Source: Catalinimonas alkaloidigena
Lineage (GTDB): Bacteria > Bacteroidota > Bacteroidia > Cytophagales > Flexibacteraceae
NCBI RefSeq assembly: GCF_900100765.1
Contig: NZ_FNFO01000003.1
Location: forward strand, 781,348 to 845,347
Length of the DNA stretch: 64,000 bases
Direction: 5' to 3'
Position 1 is the stretch's first letter. The number at the start of each line of letters is the position of its first letter. Shown piece after piece: positions 43,988 through 53,122 of the stretch. A program made the position numbers and the translations under genes. The notes beneath the pieces are model-generated. The model had not been told where the DNA came from. It searched no databases and saw only the letters and a list, made by a program, of their open reading frames with translations.

Positions 43988-46900
43988 TTAGAAAGTGACG
44001 GTAAGGCCGGTGTTGATGATGCGCGATTGCGGATAATACTGCCCCGTGGGGTTGGCATTTTCCGGATCGTAGACCTTCAACTTGCTGACCGTAGCCAGGT
44101 TCAGGCCGTTCACGTACACCCGCAGGTTGCCGATGCCGATTTTGTCGACAATGGGCGAGGGCAGGGTGTAGCCCAGTTCCAGGTTTTTCAGGCGGATGTA
44201 GTCGGTGCTGCGCAGCCAGTATGTGTTGTTGAACGAGAAATACTGGTTGCCCCGGTCGGCGATGCGCGGATGCTCGTCGCTGGGGTTGTCGACCGTCCAG
44301 CGGTTCTCGTACATGTCGAGCAGATAGTTGCCGATGCTGCCCATTTCGGCCGGACTGATGTAAACCTGTGCACCGGCCGCGCCCTGGAAGAGGATCGACA
44401 GGTCGAAGTTTTTGAACTGCGCCCCGATGTTCACGCCTCCCTGGAAGGTCGGGATGTTCGTCTTGTCGTTGCGTACCTGATCGTCCGGCGTGATCTTTCC
44501 GTCGTTGTTGTAGTCCACGTACTTCATGTCGCCGGGGCGGAGCGTTTGCGTGATGGCGCTGTAGTCGATGGTGTTGGCATCGATCGCCGACTGATCTTTA
44601 AACACGCCGTCGTAGATGTACGCCTGGTAGGTATACATGGGCTTGCCGGTAGTCCGTTGCCAGGCGGGCGCGCCGGGAGCTTCGTCCCAGAACAACACTT
44701 TGTTTTTTGAGTAGCCGCCGTTTACGCTCACGTTGTAGCTCAACTCGCCGACCTGCCCGTTGTGGCCGAGCAAAAACTCGAACCCACGGTTGGCCACTTT
44801 CCCGATGTTTTGCGGCGGCAGGCTCATCCCGGTCGATTGAGGAATCGATCCGAACTTGGGCCACAGGATGTTGGTGCGCTTGTTGTAAAAAACGTCCAGT
44901 TCGAAGAAGAAGCGGCCCTGCATCAACTGCCCTTCCAGCCCGATGTCGGCGTTGTTGGCAATTTCCCAGGTGATGGAGGGGTTAGGAACGCGCGTTTCGT
45001 AGAGCGTCAGCACTTCCTGCCCGCCGATGATGTAGCTGCGGAAGGCGTTGGTCGACAGATACTGATACTCTTGCAGCGGCTCGTCGCTGTCGATTACGCC
45101 GTTGCGGTTGGCGTCGTAGTAAACCTGGTCGTTCCCCATCTGCCCCCACGAACCGCGTAGCTTCAGGTAGTTGACCCACGGAACACTCTCTTTCCAGAAG
45201 CTTTCCTCGGAAATTTGCCAGCCTGCCAGAAAGCCGGGGAAGAACCCGTAGCGGGTCGCTTCAGGAAACATGTAAGAGCCGTCGTAACGCCACAGAAACT
45301 CCGCCAGGTACTTTTCTTTGTAGTTGTACGCCACCCGACCGAAGTAATTCAGGCGGGCGCGCTCCCAGGCACCGCCGCCGTTGTTCCGTTCGGCATTGCC
45401 CCCCGCCGCCATCTGGTCGACCACCGGCGAGATGAAGTAGCGCCGGTAGGCACTGAACCCGTCGTTCTGAATCGTTTCCCGGTTGGTACCGGCCAGCACC
45501 GTGAGGGCGTGGCCGCCGAACGTACGCTCGTAGGTGAAAATCCCGCCGAGCAGAATGTTGAGCTGATCTTCGTCGCTTTGGTTGAGGCGGGGCTCCGCGG
45601 GGCCGCGTTTGCCGGGCACCAGCTTGGGCGTGACGCCATCGTCCTCATACGAAACTTTGTCCCAGGTGTAGAGGTACCACGGAATCTCCCAGCGTTTGGT
45701 CCGCCGGATGTACTTGTCGACGGCGGCCGTACCCGTAAATTTCAGCCCCTTCACCCAGGGAATCGTGACGTCGACCGAGCCGTTCGTTTGCACATAATAG
45801 CGCGTGTCGCGGTCGTAACCGGTCTGGTTAGTGGTGATCACCACCGGGTTCTGTCCATTTTCGATGTCCGGCCCTGGCAGGCCGTTTGGCCAGTAGGCGG
45901 GTTGGGTCGGAATGCCCCGCATCTGCATGCGGAAAATGGCCCCGGCCCCTACGGTCGGGAAGAAGCGGTTTTCCTGACGCCCCAATACCCCGATGGTCGT
46001 TTTGATGTACTTGTTCACGTTGGCGTCGAGGTTCACGCGGAAGTCGTACTGCTTGTAACCGGTGGCGGCATCGCGGTAAAACGCATCCTGGTTCTGGTAA
46101 CTCAGCGACGCCAGGTATTTGAAAGCTTCGGTACCGCCGGTCAGTTGCAGGTTGTGGCGCGATTGGGGCGACCAGGGCTTCAGCGTGGCGTCGTACCAGT
46201 CGGTATTGGGGTGGCCCCAGGGATCGGAACCGTCTGCAAACTTCTGGAAATCGTCCGGGCTGTAGGGCGCTTTGATTTCCGAGCCGTTGGGCCGTACGTA
46301 CGTACCGGTCTGCCGGAATGCGTTCTGCGCAGCCGACCATTCGTCGGCCGGTAGGTTGTAAATTTCCAGTTCGTTGCGCATCTCGGCAAACTGCGTTGCG
46401 TCGGCCAGTTGAGGAATCACCGTGGGTTGTGCCCAGCCCTGGTTGTACGAATACGACAGTTCCGGTTTACCACTCTGGCCCCGTTTGGTCGTGATCAGAA
46501 TCACCCCGTTGGCCGCCCGTGCGCCGTAGATGGCAGCAGAAGCATCTTTCAGTACCGAAATGTTTTCGATGTCGGCCGGGTTGATGCGTTCAATGCCCCC
46601 CTGGCGGGCAGGAATGCCGTCGATCACGATCAGCGCGTCGTTATTGCCCAGCGTGTTCGAGCCGCGGATGCGGATGCCGGAGCCGTCGTAGCCCGGTTCG
46701 CCGCTGCGGTTCACCGCCACGACTCCCGGCATGCGACCAGCCAGCGAGTTCGAGAGGTTGACCGCTGGCGATTTGACCAGGTCTTTGCCCTTCACGGTGA
46801 CGACCGAGCCGGTCACCGTCTCTTTTTTCTGGGTGCCGTAGCCGACCACCACCACTTCGGAGAGGGACTGAACGTCTTCCAGAAGAATGACGTCGATCGT

Positions 46901-47182
46901 GGAGCGACCGTTTACGGGTTCTTCGTGCGTGTTGTACCCGATGAAGGAAAATACCAGCGTCGCGTCGCCACTGGGAACGCTCAGCGAATAATTGCCTTCG
47001 GTGTCGGTAATGGTGCCCGCGTTGGTGCCTTTGACCAGCACGTTCACACCGGGCAAGGTACCGCCCCCTTCGTCGGAGACTTTTCCGGAAATGGTGGTCT
47101 GGGCAAAGGAAGAGAAAGAATACAGAAGAGCAAGATGAAGTATAAAGACATACCTCATCTGCCGGAGTAGATGTGTTTGCAT
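43988..47182 (-). CDS. SusC/RagA-family TonB-dependent outer-membrane channel
   Basis: The 1064-residue protein is a TonB-dependent beta-barrel importer. After a signal peptide (cleavage near SFAQ) comes a carboxypeptidase-like regulatory domain (ISGKVSDEGGGTLPGVNVLV), a TonB-box-like stretch VVVGYGTQKK, and the plug with IYGARAANGVILITTKRG, the SusC signature. The barrel ends with INTGLTVTF. No FecR/sigma signalling N-terminal domain is seen, and no anti-sigma pair is adjacent. An internal ATG at 47158 would give a cleaner signal peptide. It is co-transcribed with susD. Confidence 0.95.
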   Translation of the reverse strand: MQTHLLRQMRYVFILHLALLYSFSSFAQTTISGKVSDEGGGTLPGVNVLVKGTNAGTITDTEGNYSLSVPSGDATLVFSFIGYNTHEEPVNGRSTIDVILLEDVQSLSEVVVVGYGTQKKETVTGSVVTVKGKDLVKSPAVNLSNSLAGRMPGVVAVNRSGEPGYDGSGIRIRGSNTLGNNDALIVIDGIPARQGGIERINPADIENISVLKDASAAIYGARAANGVILITTKRGQSGKPELSYSYNQGWAQPTVIPQLADATQFAEMRNELEIYNLPADEWSAAQNAFRQTGTYVRPNGSEIKAPYSPDDFQKFADGSDPWGHPNTDWYDATLKPWSPQSRHNLQLTGGTEAFKYLASLSYQNQDAFYRDAATGYKQYDFRVNLDANVNKYIKTTIGVLGRQENRFFPTVGAGAIFRMQMRGIPTQPAYWPNGLPGPDIENGQNPVVITTNQTGYDRDTRYYVQTNGSVDVTIPWVKGLKFTGTAAVDKYIRRTKRWEIPWYLYTWDKVSYEDDGVTPKLVPGKRGPAEPRLNQSDEDQLNILLGGIFTYERTFGGHALTVLAGTNRETIQNDGFSAYRRYFISPVVDQMAAGGNAERNNGGGAWERARLNYFGRVAYNYKEKYLAEFLWRYDGSYMFPEATRYGFFPGFLAGWQISEESFWKESVPWVNYLKLRGSWGQMGNDQVYYDANRNGVIDSDEPLQEYQYLSTNAFRSYIIGGQEVLTLYETRVPNPSITWEIANNADIGLEGQLMQGRFFFELDVFYNKRTNILWPKFGSIPQSTGMSLPPQNIGKVANRGFEFLLGHNGQVGELSYNVSVNGGYSKNKVLFWDEAPGAPAWQRTTGKPMYTYQAYIYDGVFKDQSAIDANTIDYSAITQTLRPGDMKYVDYNNDGKITPDDQVRNDKTNIPTFQGGVNIGAQFKNFDLSILFQGAAGAQVYISPAEMGSIGNYLLDMYENRWTVDNPSDEHPRIADRGNQYFSFNNTYWLRSTDYIRLKNLELGYTLPSPIVDKIGIGNLRVYVNGLNLATVSKLKVYDPENANPTGQYYPQSRIINTGLTVTF

Positions 47183-47577
47183 GGTGGATGGGAAAATAGG
47201 TTGGAGTAAATCGGGTGCTAGCTGAATAGGAGCATGGCTAGAAAGGAGGAGTGTTGTTCGATAGGCAGGTAGGGTTGATGGAACGGTTGATGAGTTGGAA
47301 ATGGAGCATAAGTCGTTGGTACTGGAAGACTTACAGCGGGTAATATCTGTAATTTCCGGAAAATTGCAATGCCGGAAAGAAAGTTTGTACAGACAAAGTG
47401 GCGTTCAGAAGAGAAGATTGGGGATTTCGTAGAGAAATCTACCGGAAGTGATCGAGAGGGGTGTGGTTGAGTTAGCCCATCGCACCCCAAAGGAAGCACA
47501 CGGTGTCGCGTCGGTTTTTTCCTAGCGAATGGTCTGCCCAGGGGCGTACTTGCGAACGTTTTAAGCAAGCAACTCTT
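47183..47577. other. Divergent intergenic region between susC and a secreted-protein gene
   Basis: These 395 bases hold the promoters of two divergent genes. No full TTTG-19-TAnnTTTG match is found. TTTCCGG (47353-47359) and CCGGAAA (47372-47378) form a dyad around ATTGCAAT (47363-47370), about 170 bases upstream of susC. A 116-codon frame on the minus strand within it lacks family features and is not called. Confidence 0.5.
47353..47378. promoter_or_regulatory. Dyad element upstream of susC
   Basis: Inverted TTTCCGG/CCGGAAA with a nested palindrome ATTGCAAT. The placement suggests a regulator site, but no regulator gene lies nearby. Confidence 0.3.
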
Positions 47578-48225
47578 ATGAAAACTTTCTTTGGCGGGGT
47601 GGCCGTTGCCTTGTTTCTGGCAGGCCCCCTACAGGCGCAAATCGTTTCCGACTCCGAACCCCTCACCGTTCCGGTAGAAGGCTACGTGGTGACCCATACG
47701 CTCGACACGCTGCGCGGCAAAGTGAACGTCTCGGGGCAGGCCGGTTACGTCACCCAGATCACGCTGCGCGAAGGCTCCGGCCGCAAAACCAAGTACAAGG
47801 CCGAAGACATCCGCGCGTTTGGGCAGAAGCGCCCGAAGCTGCTGCGCGACTTTACGGACCTGACCACCGTCGACAAACAGTACCTCCATTACGAAAGCCA
47901 CGAGCACCCAAAACGCGAAGGCAAGGTGGTGTTTATGGAGCGCCTGATGGACGGCCGGAAAATCAAGCTCTACAACAACCCCGCGGCCATGGAATCGTCC
48001 ACGTCGCTGGCCGGGTTCAAGCTCTCGGAAAAAGAGATGAACTATGTAGTGTTTAAAGAAGGCGAGAAGCCCTACATTTTGCGGAGACGCAACTACGAAG
48101 AGGAATTCAACCAACTGTTCGGCGACTGCGAAGAGTTTATGTTGTACGTGGCCAATCATCCCGAACTGCGTACCTACAAGCGGTTGGGCACCACCATCGA
48201 GCAGTATAACCTGCAGTGCGAGTAG
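47578..48225 (+). CDS. Secreted protein of unknown function
   Basis: I do not recognise a named family. With ATG at 47578 the 215-residue protein has a signal peptide (KTFFGGVAVALFLAGPLQAQ, cleavage after QAQ). The mature part has VEGYVVTHTLDTLRGKVNV, YKAEDIRAFGQKRPK, VVFMERLMDGRKIKLYNN and a late helix KRLGTTIEQYNLQ. The 'xxGxVxxxDTLxGKV' layout with a following 'AEDI-F' segment recurs in Bacteroidota periplasmic orphans; the gene at 53882 has a shorter, similar theme (KRIKGTVQLVN, MKVGELDRIDY). It is divergent from susC. Confidence 0.7.
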   Translation: MKTFFGGVAVALFLAGPLQAQIVSDSEPLTVPVEGYVVTHTLDTLRGKVNVSGQAGYVTQITLREGSGRKTKYKAEDIRAFGQKRPKLLRDFTDLTTVDKQYLHYESHEHPKREGKVVFMERLMDGRKIKLYNNPAAMESSTSLAGFKLSEKEMNYVVFKEGEKPYILRRRNYEEEFNQLFGDCEEFMLYVANHPELRTYKRLGTTIEQYNLQCE

Positions 48226-48429
48226 AGGCGTGACGCTCTTGACGAGCTACATGCGCACCGCACCACACCCACGCCCCGTCAACCGGAAACCGCTTCATCC
48301 AACCGGCACCGGTCAACGCTGTACAAAGCACGAGGGTGCAGCTCTGTGGACCTGACCTTGCGGGTAGCGGCCAGCAAGCCGGACGAAAAAGACCTTCTGT
48401 TCCGGGTGATGGTGCATCGGATCAACCGC

Positions 48430-48472
48430 AAAAACAAACGGCGTCGCTTCCGAAAGAGGCGACGCCGTTTGT
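48430..48472 (-). terminator. Terminator of the aspartokinase gene
   Basis: On the minus strand a perfect 14-bp stem (48472-48459 with 48447-48434) is followed by TTTT. It begins 17 bases past the aspartokinase stop. Confidence 0.85.
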
Positions 48473-48488
48473 ATGAAAGCGAATGCGG

Positions 48489-49817
48489 TTATTCCTGCGG
48501 CAGCAGGTCGAATACTTTCTCGTTGAGGGCACGCAGGGCGGCCTCTTTGTATTTCGATTGCACCAGTACCGAAATGTTGTGGCGGCTGCCCCCGTACGAA
48601 ATCATCCGGACAGGGATGCCTTTCAGGGCGCTCATCACCCGGTACGCATTGTCCGAGTTTTCGGAGAGACGATTGCCCACGATGCAGACGATGGTGTGAT
48701 CGCGGTCGGCCTCTACGGTCCCGAAAGGCTCCAGCGCTTTCACAATCTCATCCAGGTGAGAACTGTCGTCGATGGTGACCGAAACGGCAATCTCCGAAGT
48801 GGTAATCATGTCGATGGGGGTACGGTAGCGCTCGAATACCTCGAAAACACGCCGTAGAAAACCGTAGGCCAGCAGCATCCGGCTCGATTTGATCCGAATG
48901 GCCGTGATGCCATCTTTGGCGGCTACGGCCTTGATCTGCCCCGTCGGCGAGTGATCGGCGATGGTAGTGCCCTGCGCGTCCGGTTGCATCGTGTTGAGCA
49001 GTTTCACCGGAACGCCAAAGCGTTGCGCCGGACGGATGGACAGCGGATGCAGGATCTTCGCTCCGAAGTAGGCCAGTTCGGCCGCTTCGTCGAACGACAG
49101 TTCCGCCACCGGATAGGTACGGTCCACAATGCGTGGGTCGTTGTTGTGCATCCCGTCGATGTCGGTCCAGATCTGAACTTCTTCACTGCGCAATACCGCG
49201 CCCAGAATCGACGCTGTGTAGTCGCTGCCGCCGCGTTGCAGGTTATCGATCTCGTCGCGGTGGTTCCGGCAGATGTAGCCCTGCGTCAGGTAAATCTCCT
49301 GGTCGGGCGATTGCGCCATCAAGGCGTTGAGTTTCTCGCCGATCAGGTCGAAGGCCGGCTCGTGGTCTTCGTCGACACGCATGAAATCGAGCGCCGACAA
49401 CAGCACGGACCGCACCCCGATTTCCAGCAGGTAGATCTGGAACAGTTGCGTAGAAAGAAGTTCGCCCTGGGCCAGCAGCTCACGTTCCGACACGCCCGTG
49501 AAAGGCGTTTGCGCCAGGTTGAGCATCCAGCGGAATTGCCGGTCGATCACCTCTTCGCCCTGTTGCTTGCTCAGGTCTTCGCTGTAGAGGTCGTTGACAA
49601 ACTGTTTATATTTTTTGAACAATGCGGCGATTTTATCTTCGGCCACTTCCTGCAAACCCTGTTGCAGATCCTGCCCAATGGCCACCAACGCGTTGGTCGT
49701 ACCGCTCACGGCCGAAAGCACGACAAAGTTGGGCGTACCACCCTGAATGAGTTGCGCAACGTGGTGCATTCGCTCAGGTGAACCCACCGACGTTCCGCCG
49801 AATTTAAGAACCTTCAT
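48489..49817 (-). CDS. lysC: Aspartate kinase
   Basis: This monofunctional enzyme phosphorylates aspartate, the first step to lysine, threonine and methionine. The 442-residue protein opens with MKVLKFGGTSVGSPERM, contains QRGGSDYTASILGAVLRSEE and WTDIDGMHNNDPRIV, and ends in two ACT-type regulatory segments (RTPIDMITTSEIAVSVTIDD and IVCIVGNRLSENSDNAYRVM). Feedback control by an amino acid is therefore likely. No homoserine dehydrogenase domain is fused. ATG at 49817 is used because TTG further upstream would only add three residues. Its own terminator follows. Confidence 0.93.
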   Translation of the reverse strand: MKVLKFGGTSVGSPERMHHVAQLIQGGTPNFVVLSAVSGTTNALVAIGQDLQQGLQEVAEDKIAALFKKYKQFVNDLYSEDLSKQQGEEVIDRQFRWMLNLAQTPFTGVSERELLAQGELLSTQLFQIYLLEIGVRSVLLSALDFMRVDEDHEPAFDLIGEKLNALMAQSPDQEIYLTQGYICRNHRDEIDNLQRGGSDYTASILGAVLRSEEVQIWTDIDGMHNNDPRIVDRTYPVAELSFDEAAELAYFGAKILHPLSIRPAQRFGVPVKLLNTMQPDAQGTTIADHSPTGQIKAVAAKDGITAIRIKSSRMLLAYGFLRRVFEVFERYRTPIDMITTSEIAVSVTIDDSSHLDEIVKALEPFGTVEADRDHTIVCIVGNRLSENSDNAYRVMSALKGIPVRMISYGGSRHNISVLVQSKYKEAALRALNEKVFDLLPQE

Positions 49818-49899
49818 ACTGTGCAATTAGTCAATCAGAAACGGAAAATTTAGTAGTAAAAATCGGGGGGGATACTCGGGTAGTTGGTTGGTGTGCAGA

Positions 49900-50376
49900 T
49901 CAGAAGCTCAGCATCTTGATGGCCGTGATGGCCGCCTCGTCGCCTTTGTTGCCATGCTTGCCTCCGGCGCGGTCCAGGGCTTGTTGCTGGTTGTCGGGTG
50001 TGAGAACGCCGAAAATTACCGGTTTGTTGTACTTAAGCCCCACTTCGGTGATGCCGTGCGCCACGGCCGAGCAGATAAAATCGAAGTGGCGGGTTTCGCC
50101 CTGAATGACACAACCCAGGCAGATGACGGCGTCGATGTCGGGGCGTTGCGCTAGGTACTGCCCGCCCAGCGACAACTCAAAACTGCCGGGCACGTTTTTG
50201 CGGACCACGTTTTCGTCAGGCACGCCGTGCTGTTTCAGCGTGGCGATGGCGCCTTCGAAAAGCGCTTCCGTCACCTCGTGATTCCACTCGGCTACCACAA
50301 TGCCGAACCGCCGGGCCGATACGTCGCGGATGCCTTCCGACTGGTACTCTGACAAATTTTTGAGGGCAGTGGCCAT
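49900..50376 (-). CDS. ribH: 6,7-dimethyl-8-ribityllumazine synthase
   Basis: The 158-residue enzyme carries out the penultimate riboflavin step, condensing the ribitylamino-pyrimidine with dihydroxybutanone phosphate. Motifs are FGIVVAEWNHEVTEALFEGA, the phosphate-binding NVPGSFELSLGGQYLA, ICLGCVIQGETRHFDFICSA with the catalytic His, and FGVLTPDNQQQALDRAGG. It is cytosolic and normally forms a 60-mer or pentamers. Other rib genes are not in the window and no FMN riboswitch is seen; the intergenic gap to kynU is only 49 bases. Confidence 0.96.
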   Translation of the reverse strand: MATALKNLSEYQSEGIRDVSARRFGIVVAEWNHEVTEALFEGAIATLKQHGVPDENVVRKNVPGSFELSLGGQYLAQRPDIDAVICLGCVIQGETRHFDFICSAVAHGITEVGLKYNKPVIFGVLTPDNQQQALDRAGGKHGNKGDEAAITAIKMLSF

Positions 50377-50425
50377 AAGCTTCTGTACTAAGAAAAGGAC
50401 CGCAAAGATGCGTCAAGATGACGCG

Positions 50426-51766
50426 TTACGCAACGGAATCGGGCCACAATTCATAAAACAATTGCACAAAGGTATAGACCTCCTCGAAGGTATTATACAG
50501 GGGTACGGGGGCCACGCGGATCACGTCCGGCTCGCGCCAGTCGGCCACGACGCCCCGCTCGGTCAGTCGCTGAAAAAGTGCGCGCCCTCCTTCGGGCACC
50601 AGCAGTGAAAGCTGGCAGCCCCGTTCGGCCGGGTTGCTGGGTGTGATGATCTGCACCTCGGGCAATGCCTTTGCGGGGCGGTGGCGAGCGGCGTGCTCCT
50701 GGTAATCGCGCAACAGAAACTCCAGGTAGCCGGTGAGCCGCTCGCTTTTGGCGCGCAACGCTTCCATGCCCCCGGCCGCCTCAAATACCTCCAGCGATGC
50801 TTTGTGGATGGCCATCGGGAAGATCTGCGCGTTGCTCAGTTGCCAGCCCGCCGCGCCCGGCATCGGCTGAAAGCCCTTCTGCATCAGAAAGCGTTCCGCT
50901 TCGTTGTGCCCCCACCAGCCCGCCAGGCGTGGCAGTTCCTTGTTCCGGGCGTGGCGCGCGTGCACGAACGTACCCGACGTGCCCCCCGGCCCGGAATTCA
51001 GGTACTTGTAACTGCACCAGACCGCAAAGTCGACGCCCCAGTCGTGCAGGCGGAGGACAACATTTCCGGCGGCGTGCGCCAGATCGAAGCCCGCATAGGC
51101 CCCGACGCGATGCGCCGCTTCGGTAATGGCGGCCATATCGTAGCATTGTCCGGTGTAGTAGTTGACGCCGCCCATCATGACCAGCGCCAGTTCGTCGCCG
51201 TACCGGGCGATGGTGGCGAGGAGGTCTTCGGTACGAAGCGTGTGTTCGCCCGTGCGAGGATGGACTTCCACGATGGCTTCGTCGGGGTCCAGGCCGTGCA
51301 GGCGTGCCTGAGATTCCAACGCATATTGGTCGGACGGAAACGCGCCTCCTTCCACCAGTATGCGGAAGCGACGGGTGCCGTTTGCCTCGCGGTGCGGCTG
51401 GTAGAACGAAATCAGCATCAGGTGCAGGTTGACCGTTAGGCTGTTCATCACCACCACTTCGTCGGGTTCTGCTCCCACGAGGCGGGCGGCCGGTTCCTGC
51501 AACAATTTATGGTAGTAAAGCCACGGATTTTTGCCCTGAAAATGCCCCTCTACGCCCAGCCGTGCCCAGTCGTCCAGTTCCTGTTCTACGGCAGCGCGGG
51601 CGCTTTTAGGCTGCAAGCCCAGCGAATTTCCACAGAAATAGAGGGCCGGTTTTCCTGCGTGCTGAGGTAGGTGAAACTCCGCGCGAAACCGGTGCAGCGG
51701 ATCGTGCGCGTCGCACTGTTGGGCGTAGGCGAGGGTATTCTGGAAGGCGTGTGTGGTAACGGACAT
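50426..51766 (-). CDS. kynU: Kynureninase
   Basis: The PLP enzyme splits kynurenine or 3-hydroxykynurenine into (3-hydroxy)anthranilate and alanine. The 446-residue protein has FCGNSLGLQPKSARAAVEQE, NSLTVNLHLMLISFY, FDLAHAAGNVVLRLHDWGVD, and the cofactor-lysine segment VWCSYKYLNSGPGG. ATG at 51766 gives the normal N-terminus; residues further upstream are not conserved-looking. No other kynurenine-pathway gene is present in the window. A TACTTTTG box lies at 51822-51829, about 55 bases upstream. Confidence 0.94.
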   Translation of the reverse strand: MSVTTHAFQNTLAYAQQCDAHDPLHRFRAEFHLPQHAGKPALYFCGNSLGLQPKSARAAVEQELDDWARLGVEGHFQGKNPWLYYHKLLQEPAARLVGAEPDEVVVMNSLTVNLHLMLISFYQPHREANGTRRFRILVEGGAFPSDQYALESQARLHGLDPDEAIVEVHPRTGEHTLRTEDLLATIARYGDELALVMMGGVNYYTGQCYDMAAITEAAHRVGAYAGFDLAHAAGNVVLRLHDWGVDFAVWCSYKYLNSGPGGTSGTFVHARHARNKELPRLAGWWGHNEAERFLMQKGFQPMPGAAGWQLSNAQIFPMAIHKASLEVFEAAGGMEALRAKSERLTGYLEFLLRDYQEHAARHRPAKALPEVQIITPSNPAERGCQLSLLVPEGGRALFQRLTERGVVADWREPDVIRVAPVPLYNTFEEVYTFVQLFYELWPDSVA

Positions 51767-51821
51767 GGCGAGGCAAAAATGCAGGAAAAATGGCAGCCCT
51801 CCGTTGCGGGGAAGCTGCCAG

Positions 51822-51829
51822 CAAAAGTA
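51822..51829 (-). promoter_or_regulatory. -7 box of the kynU promoter
   Basis: TACTTTTG on the minus strand matches TAnnTTTG; it lies between the superoxide dismutase stop and the kynU start. No clear -33 element is seen. Confidence 0.42.
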
Positions 51830-51861
51830 CGCGATGGTACGAAGGCCGTAGGGCCACGGCG

Positions 51862-52467
51862 TTACAGCGTGGCCTGGTAATTTTTGGCGACCTGGTCCCA
51901 ATTGACGATGTTCCAGAAAGCCGAAATGTAGTCGGGGCGGCGGTTCTGGTAATTCAGGTAATAGGCGTGCTCCCACACGTCCAGTCCCAGGATCGGCGTG
52001 CCTTTGGTGTCGGCCACGTCCATCAGCGGATTGTCCTGATTGGGCGTCGAAGTGAGGGCCAGTTTCCCGTTTTGGGAGATCAGCCAGGCCCAGCCGGAAC
52101 CGAAGCGCGTGGCAGCTGCATCCGAAAAGTTCTCTTTGAAGGCCTCGAACGAACCGAAGGCCGAGTCGAGGGCCTGGGCCAGTTCGCCGGTGGGTTGGCC
52201 TCCGCCGTTGGGCGAAAGAATCTTCCAGAACAAACGGTGGTTGTAGTGACCGCCGCCGTTGTTGCGCACGGCCAACGGGTATTTGCTGACGTGCGTCAGC
52301 AGCTCCTCGATCGATTTACCTTCCATGTCGGTACCGTCGACGGCGGCATTTAGTTTCGCGACATAGCCGCCGTGGTGTTTTCCGTGGTGAATTTCCATCG
52401 TTTGCTGGTCGATGTGCGGCACCAGGGCGTTGGCGGCATAGGGGAGAGAGGGCAGTTCAAAAGCCAT
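51862..52467 (-). CDS. sodA: Fe/Mn superoxide dismutase
   Basis: The 201-residue enzyme converts superoxide to peroxide and oxygen. Family features are [34 protein letters not shown] with a metal His, [13 protein letters not shown], and [17 protein letters not shown] carrying the metal Asp and His. No signal peptide precedes the ATG at 52467, so it is cytosolic. Iron or manganese cannot be told from the sequence, so the symbol is tentative. It lies downstream of tadA by about 100 bases. Confidence 0.94.
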   Translation of the reverse strand: MAFELPSLPYAANALVPHIDQQTMEIHHGKHHGGYVAKLNAAVDGTDMEGKSIEELLTHVSKYPLAVRNNGGGHYNHRLFWKILSPNGGGQPTGELAQALDSAFGSFEAFKENFSDAAATRFGSGWAWLISQNGKLALTSTPNQDNPLMDVADTKGTPILGLDVWEHAYYLNYQNRRPDYISAFWNIVNWDQVAKNYQATL

Positions 52468-52568
52468 AAGAATCAGAAATTTTAAGGGTGAGCGGGGATA
52501 CGAAAATTCGTCTGTACGCAGGAAAAACGGAACATCCGTGGCGCGGAGGGCAGGACTCGGGTTGTATG

Positions 52569-53051
52569 CTACACGTACGTTCCGCCGGAGGGAGGGTTTC
52601 TGAGCCGCCCAAAAAATTCTTGCAGCAGCTGCCGCGCTTCTTCGGCACGCAAACCGCTCATGATCTGTGTTTTCGGATGAAGGAGCGTCCCCTTTGCGGA
52701 AGCCAGTCGCGAAAAGCCCCGCTTCTCGTCGGCCGCAGCGTAGTACAACTTGCCCAACTGTGCCCAGGCCAGCGCCCCGGCACACATCACGCAGGGTTCG
52801 AGCGTGACGTACAACTCACACTGCGACAGGTACTTGCCCCCCAGATGATTGGCGGCGGCCGTAATGGCCAGCATTTCGGCGTGGGCCGTCACGTCGTTCA
52901 ACTGTTCGGTCTGATTCCAGGCGCGGGCAATAATCCGGTTCCGACACACCACCACTGCCCCTACGGGAACCTCGCCGGCGCCGGCCGCCTGTCGGGCCAG
53001 TTTCAGGGCTTCGCCCATGAAATAATCGGGAGAGAACGGATCGACTTGCAT
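52569..53051 (-). CDS. tadA: tRNA-specific adenosine deaminase TadA
   Basis: The zinc enzyme changes the wobble adenosine of tRNA-Arg(ACG) to inosine. The 160-residue protein has [20 protein letters not shown], the zinc and proton-shuttle motif [25 protein letters not shown] with the two cysteines, DEKRGFSR and [10 protein letters not shown], then the C-terminal helix [11 protein letters not shown]. This layout fits TadA better than guanine deaminases. ATG at 53051 is preferred; only 4 bases separate it from a -7 box at 53056-53063, so the mRNA may be leaderless. Confidence 0.9.
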   Translation of the reverse strand: MQVDPFSPDYFMGEALKLARQAAGAGEVPVGAVVVCRNRIIARAWNQTEQLNDVTAHAEMLAITAAANHLGGKYLSQCELYVTLEPCVMCAGALAWAQLGKLYYAAADEKRGFSRLASAKGTLLHPKTQIMSGLRAEEARQLLQEFFGRLRNPPSGGTYV

Positions 53052-53055
53052 AGGC

Positions 53056-53084
53056 CAAAAGTACGGGTCGGCGCTTAAACCAAA
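53056..53084 (-). promoter_or_regulatory. Promoter of tadA, probably leaderless
   Basis: On the minus strand TACTTTTG (53063-53056) and TTTG (53084-53081) are 17 bases apart. The -7 box ends 4 bases before the ATG. Confidence 0.5.
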
Positions 53085-53122
53085 CCACAACGCCCGGGCG
53101 GCGCCTACGTACTACAGAAACG

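Noticed and set aside
47218-47568. 116-codon minus-strand frame upstream of susC
   Set aside because: No family resemblance, starts inside the divergent gene's leader, and is rich in Pro/Ser/Phe as expected of non-coding sequence.
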